Counted from the stretch's first letter, positions 19,475 through 29,190 are shown. The stretch is DNA of 64,000 nucleotides from Pectobacterium zantedeschiae (GCF_004137795.1 NZ_NWTM01000006.1:1-64000); one strand, 5' to 3'. The notes: a model not told the origin generated them from the letters alone. Numbers and translations are program-made.

Positions 19475-19548
19475 TGTAACCCTTAAAATGATATTGACAG
19501 GTTACACTAAATATTTGTAACCTTCAAATAACCACTTTAAGGGTTACA
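19475..19548. promoter_or_regulatory. Nested palindromic operator, probable CGNR regulator site
   Basis: An outer perfect inverted repeat TGTAACCCTTAAA (19475-19487) / TTTAAGGGTTACA (19536-19548) encloses an inner one, AGGTTACA (19499-19506) / TGTAACCT (19516-19523). The outer arms lie 3 bases from the regulator ATG and 13 bases from the hydrolase GTG, and overlap both ribosome sites. Binding there would repress both genes. Confidence 0.75.
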
Positions 19549-19561
19549 AAGGAAAGAGACT

Positions 19562-20452
19562 GTGAATACTGATATAGCTACGACACCCGAGACCCAAGTC
19601 CACTACCGCTATGAGCGGGTTGGTAACGTAAACATTTTCTATCGTGAAGCAGGAAAACCATCATCACCCAGCATTTTGCTACTGCATGGATTCGCTGCAT
19701 CCTCGTACATGTTTCGAGAACTGATTCCAGTACTGGCTGAGAATTATCACGTAATTGCTCCCGATCTGCCGTCCTTCGGTTTCACGGAATCGCCGGGAAG
19801 TGATGAGTATGACTATACGTTTGATAATCTGGCGAAGACGATCGATCGGTTCACTGAACAGTTAAAGCTCCAGTGCTATGCGATCATGGTTCATGATTAT
19901 GGCGCACCTGTTGGATGGCGTCTCGCTGCGGCCCATCCCGATCGCATTACGGCAATTATTTCGCAGAACGGTAATGCTTATGAAGAAGGTTTGGCGCAAG
20001 GATGGGATGCGATCAGACGATATTGGCAATCACCGACGGCAGAAAACCGTGCTGCTCTTCATGATTTCCCAACCGCAGCCTCCGTAAAATGGCAGTATTT
20101 AGAAGGCGTCAGTGATACCAGCCTTGTCTCTCCTGATGGATACACTCTTGAAGGGCTGCATGTGTCCCGCCCTGGCAATGCTGATATTCAACTGGATCTA
20201 CTACTGGATTACGCCTCCAATGTTCAGCGTTATCCTGAATTCCAAGCTTACTTCCGTGAGAAGCAACCGCCGCTGCTTGCTGTCTGGGGTCGCCACGATC
20301 CTTACTTTTTGCCTGCCGGTGCTGAAGCGTGGAAGCGGGATATTCCCTATGCTGATATCCGTTTCTACGATACCGGACACTTTGCTTTAGAAACGCATGC
20401 AAATGACATCATCCCTGTCATCCACGCGTTTCTGAACGACAATATACAATGA
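19562..20452 (+). CDS. Alpha/beta hydrolase, haloalkane dehalogenase/epoxide hydrolase type
   Basis: A 296-residue alpha/beta-fold hydrolase. It has the oxyanion motif LLHGFAASS (40-48) and the nucleophile elbow VHDYGAPVG, with aspartate 112 where esterases have serine. That places it with haloalkane dehalogenases, epoxide hydrolases and C-C or dehalogenating relatives rather than esterases. The acid region WGRHDPYF and the catalytic histidine in GHFALETH follow. The start is GTG at 19562, with GGAAAGAG upstream. It is divergent from the CGNR regulator that probably controls it. The substrate is unknown. Confidence 0.85.
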   Translation: MNTDIATTPETQVHYRYERVGNVNIFYREAGKPSSPSILLLHGFAASSYMFRELIPVLAENYHVIAPDLPSFGFTESPGSDEYDYTFDNLAKTIDRFTEQLKLQCYAIMVHDYGAPVGWRLAAAHPDRITAIISQNGNAYEEGLAQGWDAIRRYWQSPTAENRAALHDFPTAASVKWQYLEGVSDTSLVSPDGYTLEGLHVSRPGNADIQLDLLLDYASNVQRYPEFQAYFREKQPPLLAVWGRHDPYFLPAGAEAWKRDIPYADIRFYDTGHFALETHANDIIPVIHAFLNDNIQ

Positions 20453-20517
20453 TTTTCTGATTGTGCTTGGTGAGGCGTCAGGGTTGTGACGTGTTGTGGC
20501 GGGAACGAAGGAAAATA

Positions 20518-20541
20518 GCGCCCTTTCGTTGGAAAGGGCGC
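20518..20541 (-). terminator. Terminator between hydrolase and proX
   Basis: GCGCCCTTTC/GAAAGGGCGC is a perfect 10-bp stem with a GTTG loop, followed on the minus strand by TATTTTCC. It lies between two converging genes and probably serves proX, perhaps both. Confidence 0.8.
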
Positions 20542-20556
20542 TTATCGACAGGGGGG

Positions 20557-21561
20557 TTATTTCGCTGCATCTGCTGCGGTTTTCACCCAGCCGTCAAACA
20601 GCTGCTGGTGGGCTTTAATCCAGCCATCAACATGACGTTCGATATCTTTCTGTGACCCCTGACCTTCATGCATGCGCAGATTCTGCGCATTCACATCGGC
20701 AATCGGCAGCTTCATGATCGCGAACAGTTTCGCCGCTGCGGGATTTTTCTCGGCCCATGCTTTGTTCGCAGCGATCTTCATCGTGTTAACGGGGAAGCCA
20801 TAGTCGGCACCGTTTGGCAGCTTGGTACTGACATCTTTCATTTCACCCGGTTGAGAAGAGAAAGGCACCTGTAACCAGACGACATCACGGCCCGGAACCA
20901 GCACATCACTCACCCAGTACGGTGTCCAGGTGTAGTACAGAATCGGTTTGCCTTCTTTGTAACGCGTGATGGTATCGGCGATCATCGCTGCATAATTGCC
21001 CTGATTATGCTCGACCGTATTGGTTAAGCCATAAGCGGGAAGATGGTGATTGATAGCGGCTTCACATCCCCAGCCCGGCGTACAGCCTGTCAAGTCGGCT
21101 TTGCCGTCACCATTGGTATCAAACAGTTTGGCAATTTTCGGATCTTTTAGCTGCGCAATATTGGTGATTTTGTATTTCTCAGCAGTTTTCTTATCGATCA
21201 GGTAACCCTGAGCAGCACCGGAGACATATTCACCCTGACGGTAGAATTTCGCGTCACCACCGGCAGCCTTATATTGGTCGGCGTGCAGCGGATCCCAGTT
21301 AACCGCGATAAATGTCGCATCGCCGGAAGCAATCGAGGTGTAGGCGACGTTGTAGTCCACTTCACGAGGAGATTGCACGTCATAGCCCAGCTTTTCCAGC
21401 GCGCGACTGACCAGCAGCGTCTGGAACGTTTCCTCGGAGATTGTGCTTTGCACTGGAATAACGGAAATACCTTTACCCGGTAGCGCGGTGTCGGCGGCGT
21501 AAACCTGCGTACTCAACAGTGCGGTAGTCAGGGCAGCGGCCCAAAGTTTGGTGTTTGGCAT
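20557..21561 (-). CDS. proX: Glycine betaine/proline periplasmic binding protein ProX
   Basis: A 334-residue periplasmic binding protein of the ProU osmoprotectant transporter. A signal peptide ([15 protein letters not shown], cut before ADTALPGKG) precedes mature sequence very close to E. coli ProX, including [27 protein letters not shown] and [11 protein letters not shown], with the aromatic residues that cage betaine. Two adjacent ATGs exist; the second (21561) has better spacing to GAGGGA. It is the last gene of proVWX, but here it is separated from proW by 238 bases holding an ERIC element. Confidence 0.95.
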   Translation of the reverse strand: MPNTKLWAAALTTALLSTQVYAADTALPGKGISVIPVQSTISEETFQTLLVSRALEKLGYDVQSPREVDYNVAYTSIASGDATFIAVNWDPLHADQYKAAGGDAKFYRQGEYVSGAAQGYLIDKKTAEKYKITNIAQLKDPKIAKLFDTNGDGKADLTGCTPGWGCEAAINHHLPAYGLTNTVEHNQGNYAAMIADTITRYKEGKPILYYTWTPYWVSDVLVPGRDVVWLQVPFSSQPGEMKDVSTKLPNGADYGFPVNTMKIAANKAWAEKNPAAAKLFAIMKLPIADVNAQNLRMHEGQGSQKDIERHVDGWIKAHQQLFDGWVKTAADAAK

Positions 21562-21580
21562 CATGATTCCCTCTATCTTT

Positions 21581-21714
21581 ATACCCGTCATACTTCAAGT
21601 TGCATGTGCGTTGGCTGCGCTCAGTCACCCGAATCACTTACCTCTGTAAGCTCATCGGGATGCCTTCCCTTGCCGCCTGCCTGAAACTCGAATTATTTAG
21701 GGTAAATGGTAAGT
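21581..21714. repeat. ERIC element between proW and proX
   Basis: An about 134-bp imperfect palindrome with the ERIC ends TATACCCGTCATACTTCAAG and CTCGAATTATTTAGGGTA and the core TGTAAGCTCATCGGGATGCC. It lies inside the presumed proVWX transcript, downstream of proW and upstream of the proX ribosome site. Confidence 0.9.
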
Positions 21715-21799
21715 TATTGCTAATAAAATTAATGTGTGGATAAAACGAATAGTGAATGTCGCCGCCTGTCTGACATTGGCCAGACAGGCGGGACGAGCG

Positions 21800-23086
21800 T
21801 TACTGCTTGATGAAAGGGCGGGTCAGCAGGCCAATCGGGCCACTGGCGTACCAGCTTTTATTGCCCTTGCTGCGACGATCGCGCCCCAGAGACTGCGTAA
21901 GACGGTCAAGAATAATGGCCAGAATAACAATCCCGACACCACCGACGGCAGCCAGACCCATATCCAGACGGCCAATACCGCGCAGAACCATCTGACCCAG
22001 ACCACCCACGGCGATCATCGAGGCGATAACCACCATAGACAGCGCCAGCATCAGCGTCTGGTTAACACCAGCCATGATGGTCGGCATGGCCAGCGGGAGC
22101 TGAACCTTAAACAGCATCTGGCGCGGGCTGGCACCGAATGACTCCGCGGCCTCAATCAGATCGGCTGGCACCTGACGAATACCCAGAATCGTTAAGCGGA
22201 TAATCGGCGGCAGGGCAAATATGATGGTCACCACGACACCCGGCACATTACCGATACCGAACAGCATGACGATAGGCACCAGATAAACGAACGCGGGCGT
22301 GGTCTGCATGGCATCTAGCAGCGGTCGGATAAACTTCGCGGCCCGTTCGCTACGCGCCAGCCAGATCCCCATGGGAAGCCCGATGAGTACGCAGAAAAAT
22401 AGTGCCGTCAGCACCAGCGCCAATGTAACCATGGCCTGCGACCAGGCACCGATTGCGCCAATCGCAATCAGAGACAGTAGCGTTGCCACGCCCATACCGA
22501 GGCTGGACATCTGCCAGGCAATCAGTGAAAACACCAGAATGGCAATCGGTGCAGGCATCCCCAACAGAAACTGCTGGAAGCCGCCCAGAATAAAATCGAC
22601 CGGCACGCGAATGCCCTGGAAGATCGGTCTGAAGTGCAGCACGACCCAGTCGATACCGTGGGTGACCCAACTGTCCAGTGGGATCAGCGTGTCCTTGAAC
22701 GGATCAAGCAGGTTGAAATGCTCGGGCGTCGCAGGAGCTGCGCTGTTTAACCAGTCACTACCGGATTGTGCAGCCTGATGAGCAGCATCGGCGGAACCAT
22801 CGGGAGCCGGCGCGCTGCTCCAGGCATCGCTACCGTGAGCGGGGGCGTCCTGCGCAGGGGCGCCAGTAGACCAGGGATCGCTGCTTTGCGTTGCGCTATC
22901 AGGTGTCGAGCCGTGCTGTGCTGGTGTAGCACTATCAGCCGCGTGATCGGCGGGTGCGTTCTGCGTGCTGGTTGCCCACGGATCACTTTGCGCGGCGTTA
23001 TTACCCTGCTCAGGCGTTGCGTTTTGGTCGGCAGGTTGATTTTGTGTCGTGGTGTTATCCCACGGATTCGGTGTTGATTTACTCAT
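21800..23086 (-). CDS. proW: Glycine betaine ABC permease ProW with long N-terminal tail
   Basis: A 428-residue inner-membrane permease. From [19 protein letters not shown] (~120) onward it matches E. coli ProW, including the ABC-permease loop [21 protein letters not shown]. coli ProW is 354 residues; here the cytoplasmic N-terminal tail is about 70 residues longer. It is rich in Ala, Pro, Gln and Asp and built from repeats around tryptophan: [32 protein letters not shown]. The start overlaps the end of proV by 8 bases. Confidence 0.95.
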   Translation of the reverse strand: MSKSTPNPWDNTTTQNQPADQNATPEQGNNAAQSDPWATSTQNAPADHAADSATPAQHGSTPDSATQSSDPWSTGAPAQDAPAHGSDAWSSAPAPDGSADAAHQAAQSGSDWLNSAAPATPEHFNLLDPFKDTLIPLDSWVTHGIDWVVLHFRPIFQGIRVPVDFILGGFQQFLLGMPAPIAILVFSLIAWQMSSLGMGVATLLSLIAIGAIGAWSQAMVTLALVLTALFFCVLIGLPMGIWLARSERAAKFIRPLLDAMQTTPAFVYLVPIVMLFGIGNVPGVVVTIIFALPPIIRLTILGIRQVPADLIEAAESFGASPRQMLFKVQLPLAMPTIMAGVNQTLMLALSMVVIASMIAVGGLGQMVLRGIGRLDMGLAAVGGVGIVILAIILDRLTQSLGRDRRSKGNKSWYASGPIGLLTRPFIKQ

Positions 23087-24281
23087 TGGTCACTCCTTCC
23101 TTATCCAGTGCCTGTAGCAGCATTCCTTTGGAAATGATGCCAATGTACTCATGGTTTTCGCCGACAACAGGGACGGCACAGGGAGCCTGTGCGACCTGAG
23201 AAATCAGCTCGTTGAGTGACATATCTGCGGGCACGGGAGCAGGTTCGGGCAGTAACGCCTGTTCCAGCGGCAGCTGTTCTTTCAGCGCCTGCTTCAGTGA
23301 ATCAATAGACACGACGCCAATGAAGCGTTTACCACCTTCCAGTACGTAGCCGTAATCACGATCTTCATCCTGAAGGATTTTCAGTGCGGAGCGCGGTCCC
23401 ACGCCGGGAGTTTTACGGATTAAGGTGACCGGACGACGACGGGCGATATCTTTGGCGCTAAACACGTGGCTGATATCGACACCGCGGAAAAAGGTGCGCA
23501 CATAGTCATTGGCTGGGTTATTCAGGATCTCATCGGGTGTACCGACCTGAATCACTTCACCGCCGTGCATGATGGCAATCCGGTCACCGATGCGCATCGC
23601 TTCATCCAGATCGTGCGAGATAAAGACGATAGTGCGTTGATGACGAGACTGGAGTTTGACTAACTCATCCTGCATTTCAGTACGGATCAGCGGATCGAGT
23701 GCGGAGAATGCCTCATCCATCAACAGGATATCGGGGTTATTCGCTAACGCACGCGCCAGACCGACACGTTGCCGCATCCCGCCAGACAGCTCATCTGGGT
23801 AAGACGCCGCGTAGGCTTCAAGGCCGACCTGCTGTAGGGCATCCAGTGCTTTTTGCTCGCGTTCCGCTTTCGGTACGCCAGCCAGTTCCATACCAAACGC
23901 GGTATTATTGAGGATATTCAGATGCGGCATGAGCGCAAAGGATTGGAACACCATACTGATCTTCTTACGACGCACGTCGCGCAGCGCAGTATCGGATATC
24001 CTGGAGATATCTTCACCGTCGATCAGTACCTGACCCCGAGTGGGTTCGATCAGACGATTGAGAAGGCGTACCATGGTTGATTTGCCGGAACCGGATAATC
24101 CCATGATGACAAATATCTCGCCTTCTTCAATGGCCAGACTGGCATCTTTTACCCCGACAGTAAGCCCTGTTTTTTCAAATACCTGATCTTTGCTCAGGCC
24201 TTTATCAATCAGTTTAAATGCTCTGTCTGGGTGCTCGCCAAATATCTTATAAAGGTTCTTTACTTCAAGTTTAATTGCCAT
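23079..24281 (-). CDS. proV: Glycine betaine ABC transporter ATPase ProV
   Basis: A 400-residue ATPase of ProU. Walker [10 protein letters not shown] (about 59-67), the signature [15 protein letters not shown] and Walker [14 protein letters not shown] are clear. A C-terminal pair of CBS domains, with [18 protein letters not shown] and [16 protein letters not shown], senses ionic strength in this family. It is the first gene of proVWX. Salt-induced expression is expected from the family; the 669-bp AT-rich region upstream would hold the promoter. Confidence 0.96.
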   Translation of the reverse strand: MAIKLEVKNLYKIFGEHPDRAFKLIDKGLSKDQVFEKTGLTVGVKDASLAIEEGEIFVIMGLSGSGKSTMVRLLNRLIEPTRGQVLIDGEDISRISDTALRDVRRKKISMVFQSFALMPHLNILNNTAFGMELAGVPKAEREQKALDALQQVGLEAYAASYPDELSGGMRQRVGLARALANNPDILLMDEAFSALDPLIRTEMQDELVKLQSRHQRTIVFISHDLDEAMRIGDRIAIMHGGEVIQVGTPDEILNNPANDYVRTFFRGVDISHVFSAKDIARRRPVTLIRKTPGVGPRSALKILQDEDRDYGYVLEGGKRFIGVVSIDSLKQALKEQLPLEQALLPEPAPVPADMSLNELISQVAQAPCAVPVVGENHEYIGIISKGMLLQALDKEGVTNE

Positions 24282-24950
24282 GAAATTATTGTTTTCCTGT
24301 GTCGTTTATAATTCTATAACCTAACCCTGATAATGATTAAACATAATCTACCCTACCATACTCAGATTCTGAGACAACCCTTTATTGGTTCGATGCGGCC
24401 TCTTGTTAGACCAATATTAGTGAGAGAGATAACGTGATTGTTGCTACGTTATCTTCATGATTTACGTGATCTTTATGATTTTTAATTTAACGGATAACTC
24501 TTTTTATAACAGTGCGTTACCTGTCGATTTTTACGTATTGTATTTGAGGTTGATATAACCTTTTTTGATTGTGGATAAATCACTATTTATAGTGAATTCC
24601 ACTAATCGAATAATAGGGTAAATAAGTCACGATTTTTGGCTTGTAGACACTCAAATAGGCCGACGCAGGTACATTTTTTACTTATGATATCTGTCGGTAT
24701 TTTATACAGTATAGCAAAGATATAATGAGTAAAATGATTGCGTTAATTCCCACCAATAAATGAGAGCGTTCTGAATAATATATTTGTCATATTTAGGTGG
24801 AATAAAAACAGTATGGAAGTACTGATTCGGTGGACTGTTTCGCGAGTCATCGTGTGTTTCTCTTTTGCCGATCGCGATCGCATTATCCAGTCAAAATACA
24901 GGGTTATTATGGTTAAATATCATCCATAACGACTATCGAAAGAGGCCATC
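24282..24950. other. AT-rich divergent intergenic region upstream of proV
   Basis: A 669-bp stretch without a credible gene between proV (minus) and the VOC gene (plus). It is strongly AT-rich, with many TTTATxA and AATAATA runs. By analogy with E. coli proU it should contain the osmoregulated promoter and H-NS-binding sequence. I could not fix a single promoter by eye. Confidence 0.5.
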
Positions 24951-25343
24951 GTGTTAGATCACCTGAGCATCCCGGTGAGGGATATTGCCCGTAGCCGACA
25001 CTTCTATGCCGCGGCGCTTGAACCACTGGGTTACACACTGATTAAGGACATGTCGTTTGCCGTCAGTTTTGCTGTGACGGAAGGATATGGCCAGTCGAGC
25101 GACCCCGGTGGTGAATTCTGGATTTATCAGTCAAAAGGCGAGCCCTGTCCTGCGGTGCATTTCGCGTTCAGTGCCGCCTCGCGAGAGCATGTGGCGGCTT
25201 TTTTTGCTGCCGCTATTGCGGCGGGTGGTAGAGATAATGGGCCGCCGGGATTGCGTCCAAATTATCATCAAGATTATTACGCCGCATTTGTACATGACCC
25301 TGATGGATACAATATTGAAGCGGTGTATCACCGCCAGCCTTGA
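24951..25343 (+). CDS. VOC (glyoxalase/bleomycin-resistance) family protein
   Basis: A 130-residue single-domain vicinal-oxygen-chelate protein. LDHLSIPVRDIARSRHFY at the N-terminus gives the first metal histidine. PAVHFAFSA supplies the second, and DPDGYNIEAVYH near the end the glutamate. Such proteins are metal-dependent lyases, isomerases or dioxygenases; the substrate cannot be told. The start is GTG with AAAGAGG upstream. It stands alone, convergent with hpxZ, and shares a terminator with it. Confidence 0.85.
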   Translation: MLDHLSIPVRDIARSRHFYAAALEPLGYTLIKDMSFAVSFAVTEGYGQSSDPGGEFWIYQSKGEPCPAVHFAFSAASREHVAAFFAAAIAAGGRDNGPPGLRPNYHQDYYAAFVHDPDGYNIEAVYHRQP

Positions 25344-25368
25344 AGATTGAATTCTGTGGATGTAGCGA

Positions 25369-25388
25369 TAGGGGGAAAATCCCCCTTT
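25369..25388. terminator. Bidirectional terminator between VOC gene and hpxZ
   Basis: AGGGGGAAAATCCCCCTTTG gives a tight 5-7-bp stem with A/T-rich flanks on both sides, exactly in the 46-bp gap between the two converging genes. Confidence 0.75.
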
Positions 25389-25389
25389 G

Positions 25390-25776
25390 TCATTCGCTCA
25401 TCAGGCTGACGTGGGCGGCGACAATGCGCCATCCTTCGGGCATTTTTACCCAGGTTTGCATTTGGCGGCCAATCTTCGTGCTGCCTGCGCGGGTAAATTC
25501 GGTGCTGGCGACGGCCATATCATGACCGTAGGTGGTAATGACCGTATTACGTAGTGTTCTGTCCAAACCGGCAGAGGGACGAGCGAGGCGAAAGGCGCGG
25601 ATTTCCTCAATCCCGTATAGATTTTCTCCCGCACCGTAGCGCACCGTTTTTTCATCGTGCCAGAACAGCTCATCCAGCACTGTAATGTCGTTACCGGTTA
25701 AGGCTTTTTCGTAGCGATAGAACGCGGCAGTCACATCGGCCAGCACATCCGGTTGGTTGATATCGTCAGGCAACAT
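25390..25776 (-). CDS. hpxZ: HpxZ, AtzH-like/DUF3225 protein of oxalurate/oxamate catabolism
   Basis: A 128-residue NTF2-fold protein of the AtzH/DUF3225 group. DELFWHDEKTVRYGAGENLYGIEEI (in two blocks), STEFTRAGSTKIGRQMQTWV and GWRIVAAHVSLM are typical. It is the last gene of an hpxWXYZ cluster as described in Klebsiella, which breaks down oxalurate/oxamate arising from allantoin. Its own role is unproven; relatives accompany AtzE-type amidases. The start at 25776 is preferred to one five codons upstream. An ERIC variant separates it from hpxY. Confidence 0.88.
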   Translation of the reverse strand: MLPDDINQPDVLADVTAAFYRYEKALTGNDITVLDELFWHDEKTVRYGAGENLYGIEEIRAFRLARPSAGLDRTLRNTVITTYGHDMAVASTEFTRAGSTKIGRQMQTWVKMPEGWRIVAAHVSLMSE

Positions 25777-25795
25777 ATTTTCTTTCCTCATAAGG

Positions 25796-25952
25796 TATAT
25801 ACCCTAAATAATTCGAGTTTCAGGCAGACGGCAAGGGAAGGCATCCCGGTGAGCTTGCGCTGCTAGCAGCGGCCCCTGTGAGGCGAGGCACACGATGGGC
25901 CGAGTATTTGGTCACAGCCAACGCACATGCAACTTTAAGTATGACGGGTATA
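25796..25952 (-). repeat. ERIC variant with alternative core
   Basis: A 157-bp element with ERIC ends (TATACCCTAAATAATTCGAG and AACTTTAAGTATGACGGGTA), but the standard centre is replaced by a GC-rich core containing CACGATGGGCCGAGTATTTG. The same core occurs in the element at 60725. Its right end supplies the last codons and the stop codon of hpxY. Confidence 0.8.
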
Positions 25953-27338
25953 CGTGATTCCCTGCTGCTCAAGCGCCCATGCCGTCCGCAGGCAAAGATC
26001 CTCGCGCCACGGTGCGGCAATAATCTGAATACCTATCGGCAGACCGCTGGCGGTTGCTATCGGCACTGTCACGACGGGTAGCCCGACGAAAGAGATCGGT
26101 TGTGTCAGCATGCCCATATTGGCGCGGACGGGCAGGTCGGTATCATTAATACGCATCGTTTCCTGCCCAATGAGCGTGGCAGAGCAGGGCGTCGCGGGAG
26201 CAATCAGCAGGTCGGTGTGTTCAAACAACGCCAGCGTCTGTTGGCGAAAATAGCTGCGGAAGCGCTGGGCTTGTACATACCAGGCGGCGGGGATCATCGC
26301 CCCAGCCAGCAACCGCTCGCGTGATAGTGGCTCGAAACGTTCAGGCTGAGTGCGTAAAGCGGGCAAATACTGGTTCCCGCCTTCGCTGGCCGACAGAATA
26401 AAGGCGGCGCTACGTGCCAGCGCGGCGTCGGTTAACGTCAGGCTGTCCTGTGCGCCCAGTGCCTGTGCAATCTGGTGGACGGCAGTCTTTGCCTCCTCGC
26501 TACTCCATGTGGAAAAGTAGCCATCAAGCACCGCATAGCGTAGCCCGTTGCTGCCCGCTTCTAACTGTGTGGCGGTGGAGAGTATTCCCCGTTCAGCCTG
26601 AAAACGATCGTGCTCATCGCGGCCTTGTAGCGCATCGAACACTAATGCCAGATCGTCCGCGCTACGTGCAAACGGGCCGATGTGGTCGAGGCTGGCAACA
26701 AACGGGTGGCTACCGTGGCGTGATAAACGGCCAAACGTCGGCTTCAGACCGAAAATGCCGCATAGCGATGACGGCACGCGGATCGAGCCATTCGTGTCGC
26801 TGCCCAATGTGAAATTAACCAGTCCTGCGGCGACGGCTGCCGCCGATCCTCCAGACGACCCCCCGGCAATACGCTGCGTGTCGAGCGGGTTACACGTGGG
26901 GCCGTAATGTGTGTTTTCGGTGGTAAAGCCGTAGGCATAGGCGTCCATATTCAACATGCCGGACAGCAGCGCGCCTTGACTGGCAAGCTGACGGATGGCA
27001 AAGGCATCCTGCGCAGCGGCGGGGCGTTGGCTGAGAAGTTCGGCACCCGCCAGCGTGGTTTCGCCGCTGACATCAAACAGGTTTTTTACGGCATAAGGCA
27101 CACCGGCCAGCGCGGGTAAGGTTTCCCCGCGTTGACGGCTCGCATCAATACGCTCTGCTTCTGCCAACATGCGTTCGCCGGTGACATGGGTATAAGCATT
27201 AATCGTGGGATTGGTCTGCTCAATCGCGCTCAGTGCCTGCTGCGCAAGCTCCCCGGCGGAGAACGTTCCAGCTTCCAAACCTTGCTGGATCTGGCGGATG
27301 GATAACGATGAGGACGCATGCTTGGCGTATAAACTCAT
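25935..27338 (-). CDS. hpxY: AtzE-family amidohydrolase HpxY
   Basis: A 467-residue amidase-signature enzyme of the AtzE type. The catalytic Ser-cisSer-Lys set is visible: K85 in YAVKNLFD, the cis-serine in IAGGSSGGSAAA (about 161), and nucleophile S185 in SDTNGSIRVPSSLCG. In the hpx pathway it is assigned to oxalurate/oxamate breakdown with HpxW, X and Z. ATGA overlaps the end of hpxX, as expected for a subunit pair. The final residues YTRHT and the stop are encoded by an ERIC end. Confidence 0.9.
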   Translation of the reverse strand: MSLYAKHASSSLSIRQIQQGLEAGTFSAGELAQQALSAIEQTNPTINAYTHVTGERMLAEAERIDASRQRGETLPALAGVPYAVKNLFDVSGETTLAGAELLSQRPAAAQDAFAIRQLASQGALLSGMLNMDAYAYGFTTENTHYGPTCNPLDTQRIAGGSSGGSAAAVAAGLVNFTLGSDTNGSIRVPSSLCGIFGLKPTFGRLSRHGSHPFVASLDHIGPFARSADDLALVFDALQGRDEHDRFQAERGILSTATQLEAGSNGLRYAVLDGYFSTWSSEEAKTAVHQIAQALGAQDSLTLTDAALARSAAFILSASEGGNQYLPALRTQPERFEPLSRERLLAGAMIPAAWYVQAQRFRSYFRQQTLALFEHTDLLIAPATPCSATLIGQETMRINDTDLPVRANMGMLTQPISFVGLPVVTVPIATASGLPIGIQIIAAPWREDLCLRTAWALEQQGITYTRHT

Positions 27339-27526
27339 AGCGTATAAACCCCGGCAACATCCTGATGCTCATCAAGGGGGAATTCCATTAACGGCTGTGC
27401 CATGGCATTGATGCGGCTGAATTGCACTAACAGTTCCTGACGCCGCTCCTGGCTGAGTTGCAGAGATAGCAGCGTTTCCATCTGTTGCAGATACGCTGTC
27501 AGCGTGTCTTGTTCGATTATCGTCAT
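27335..27526 (-). CDS. hpxX: HpxX, small DUF4089/AtzG-like subunit
   Basis: A 63-residue, mostly helical acidic protein (YLQQMETLLSLQLSQERRQ) like AtzG/DUF4089 proteins. These form a complex with AtzE-type amidases and stabilise them. It starts 25 bases after hpxW and overlaps hpxY by 4 bases, which fits a partner translated together with the amidase. Confidence 0.85.
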   Translation of the reverse strand: MTIIEQDTLTAYLQQMETLLSLQLSQERRQELLVQFSRINAMAQPLMEFPLDEHQDVAGVYTL

Positions 27527-27551
27527 TCTGTTTTCTCCCGGTTAAGTAGGA

Positions 27552-29138
27552 CTAGAAGCCTGCCGCACTGCCGTTACTGCGTGGATCGAAAGCGCCTTCC
27601 AGCATGCCGCTGGTGTGGCGCACGATGGCTCCAGCATGGCCGACGGTTTCGCTAAAGCTGCTCAACAGCTCGACGTCATGGCCTAGTTGACGCAGTGCAT
27701 CCACGGTGGCGGGTTTAAAACGGTCTTCGATCTTCAGTGTGTCGGAGGACTGTCCCCAGGTGCGGCCCAGTAGCCAGCGTGGAGCGGTAATCGCCTGTTG
27801 CAGCGGTAGCCCTTGCTGGACGTGACGGATAAAGATGGCCGCCTGCGTCTGTGGTTGCCCGTCTCCGCCCATCGAGCCGTAAACTATTGTGCGTCCGTCG
27901 GACAGACGTGCGGCGGCGGGGTTTAAGGTATGAAAAGGTTGCTTGCCCGGCTCCAACGCTAACAGGTGTGCGGGATCGAGACTGAACGAGGCACCGCGGT
28001 TTTGCCAGAGCACGCCGGTTCCCGGTAGCACAACTCCGCTGCCGAATTCGTGGTAAATACTTTGAATGAAAGAGACACACAGGCCGCTGCTGTCGCATAC
28101 GCCCATCCAGACGGTGTCGCCGGGGCCTTTGCCTTCTCCCCACAATGCGGCTTTTCGCGTATCGACCTGTCGCGCCAGTGCACCAAGCACATCGTTTTCC
28201 AGCAGCGCCTGAACATTTTGCGTCATCAGCTTGGGATCGGTAATGAAGCGGTCACGTAGGCCAAACGCTAGCTTGGTGGATTCGACAATGCGATGGATCG
28301 TCTGGCTATCGCTCAGATCTTCCATTTCTAAATGATCGGTCAGGCCGAGGATCGCGAGGGACACCAGACCCTGCGTCGGCGGCGCGAGGTTATAGATATC
28401 GCCTTTACTGTGTTTCAGCACCAGCGGCGTCGTTCGCTTGGCGCGGTAGTTCGCCAGATCGTCAGCCGTCAGCGGCATCCCAATCTGCGCCATCTGCGCC
28501 GAAAGACGGGCGGCGACGGAGCCGCGATAAAAGCTGTCCAGCCCTTCAATGCTCAGCGTCGTCAAGGTATCTGCTAAGTCAGGCTGTGTGAAACGGCTGC
28601 CTGCACGCGGGATATTTCCCTGCGGCATAAAGAGTTGGCTAAAGGCCGGGAAATCGCTCAGTTCGTGATAGCGCTGGGTGAGCGCATCTTCCTGCGATTG
28701 CGTGACGGGAATGCCGTCTGCCGCATAGCGAATAGCATCAGACAGTAAACGAGCGAGCGGTAGCGGTTCGCCTCCCAGCTCTTGAGAGAACTCCAATGCT
28801 TCCTGCCAGCCGCCGACGGTGCCCGCGACTGTCAGCGCCGCTTTGGGGCCGCGGTGCGGAATACGGCTTTCACCCTGATAGAACTCACGGCAGGCTAGCG
28901 ACCCCGCAGCACCGCTGGCATCAATGGCGACAGGTTCACCGCGTGGCGGCACAATCAGCCAGAAACCATCGCCGCCGATCCCATTCATATGTGGGTACAC
29001 CACGGCAATGGTTGCCGCCGCTGCGACCATGGCTTCAATGGCGTTGCCGCCCTCACGCAGAACAGCCAATGCGCTGGCGCTGGCTAAATGATGAGGTGCC
29101 ACCGCCATGCCTAGCGGGGCGGTATTACTTTGCATCAT
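27552..29138 (-). CDS. hpxW: HpxW, gamma-glutamyltransferase-like oxamate amidohydrolase
   Basis: A 528-residue member of the gamma-glutamyltransferase Ntn-hydrolase family, matching HpxW, assigned as oxamate amidohydrolase in Klebsiella. GNAIEAMVAAAATIAVVYPHMNGIGG is typical of the family in two blocks. Threonine 342, in GDTVWMGVCDSSG, is the expected self-cleavage site and nucleophile. No signal peptide is seen, so it is cytoplasmic, unlike Ggt. Two adjacent ATGs are present after AAGGAA. It is first in hpxWXYZ and divergent from hpxU across 323 bases containing an ERIC. Confidence 0.9.
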   Translation of the reverse strand: MMQSNTAPLGMAVAPHHLASASALAVLREGGNAIEAMVAAAATIAVVYPHMNGIGGDGFWLIVPPRGEPVAIDASGAAGSLACREFYQGESRIPHRGPKAALTVAGTVGGWQEALEFSQELGGEPLPLARLLSDAIRYAADGIPVTQSQEDALTQRYHELSDFPAFSQLFMPQGNIPRAGSRFTQPDLADTLTTLSIEGLDSFYRGSVAARLSAQMAQIGMPLTADDLANYRAKRTTPLVLKHSKGDIYNLAPPTQGLVSLAILGLTDHLEMEDLSDSQTIHRIVESTKLAFGLRDRFITDPKLMTQNVQALLENDVLGALARQVDTRKAALWGEGKGPGDTVWMGVCDSSGLCVSFIQSIYHEFGSGVVLPGTGVLWQNRGASFSLDPAHLLALEPGKQPFHTLNPAAARLSDGRTIVYGSMGGDGQPQTQAAIFIRHVQQGLPLQQAITAPRWLLGRTWGQSSDTLKIEDRFKPATVDALRQLGHDVELLSSFSETVGHAGAIVRHTSGMLEGAFDPRSNGSAAGF

Positions 29139-29190
29139 GCCGGAATTCCTTTTTTAAATGTTATGTAGGGTGAGTGTTATTAACCTTAGC

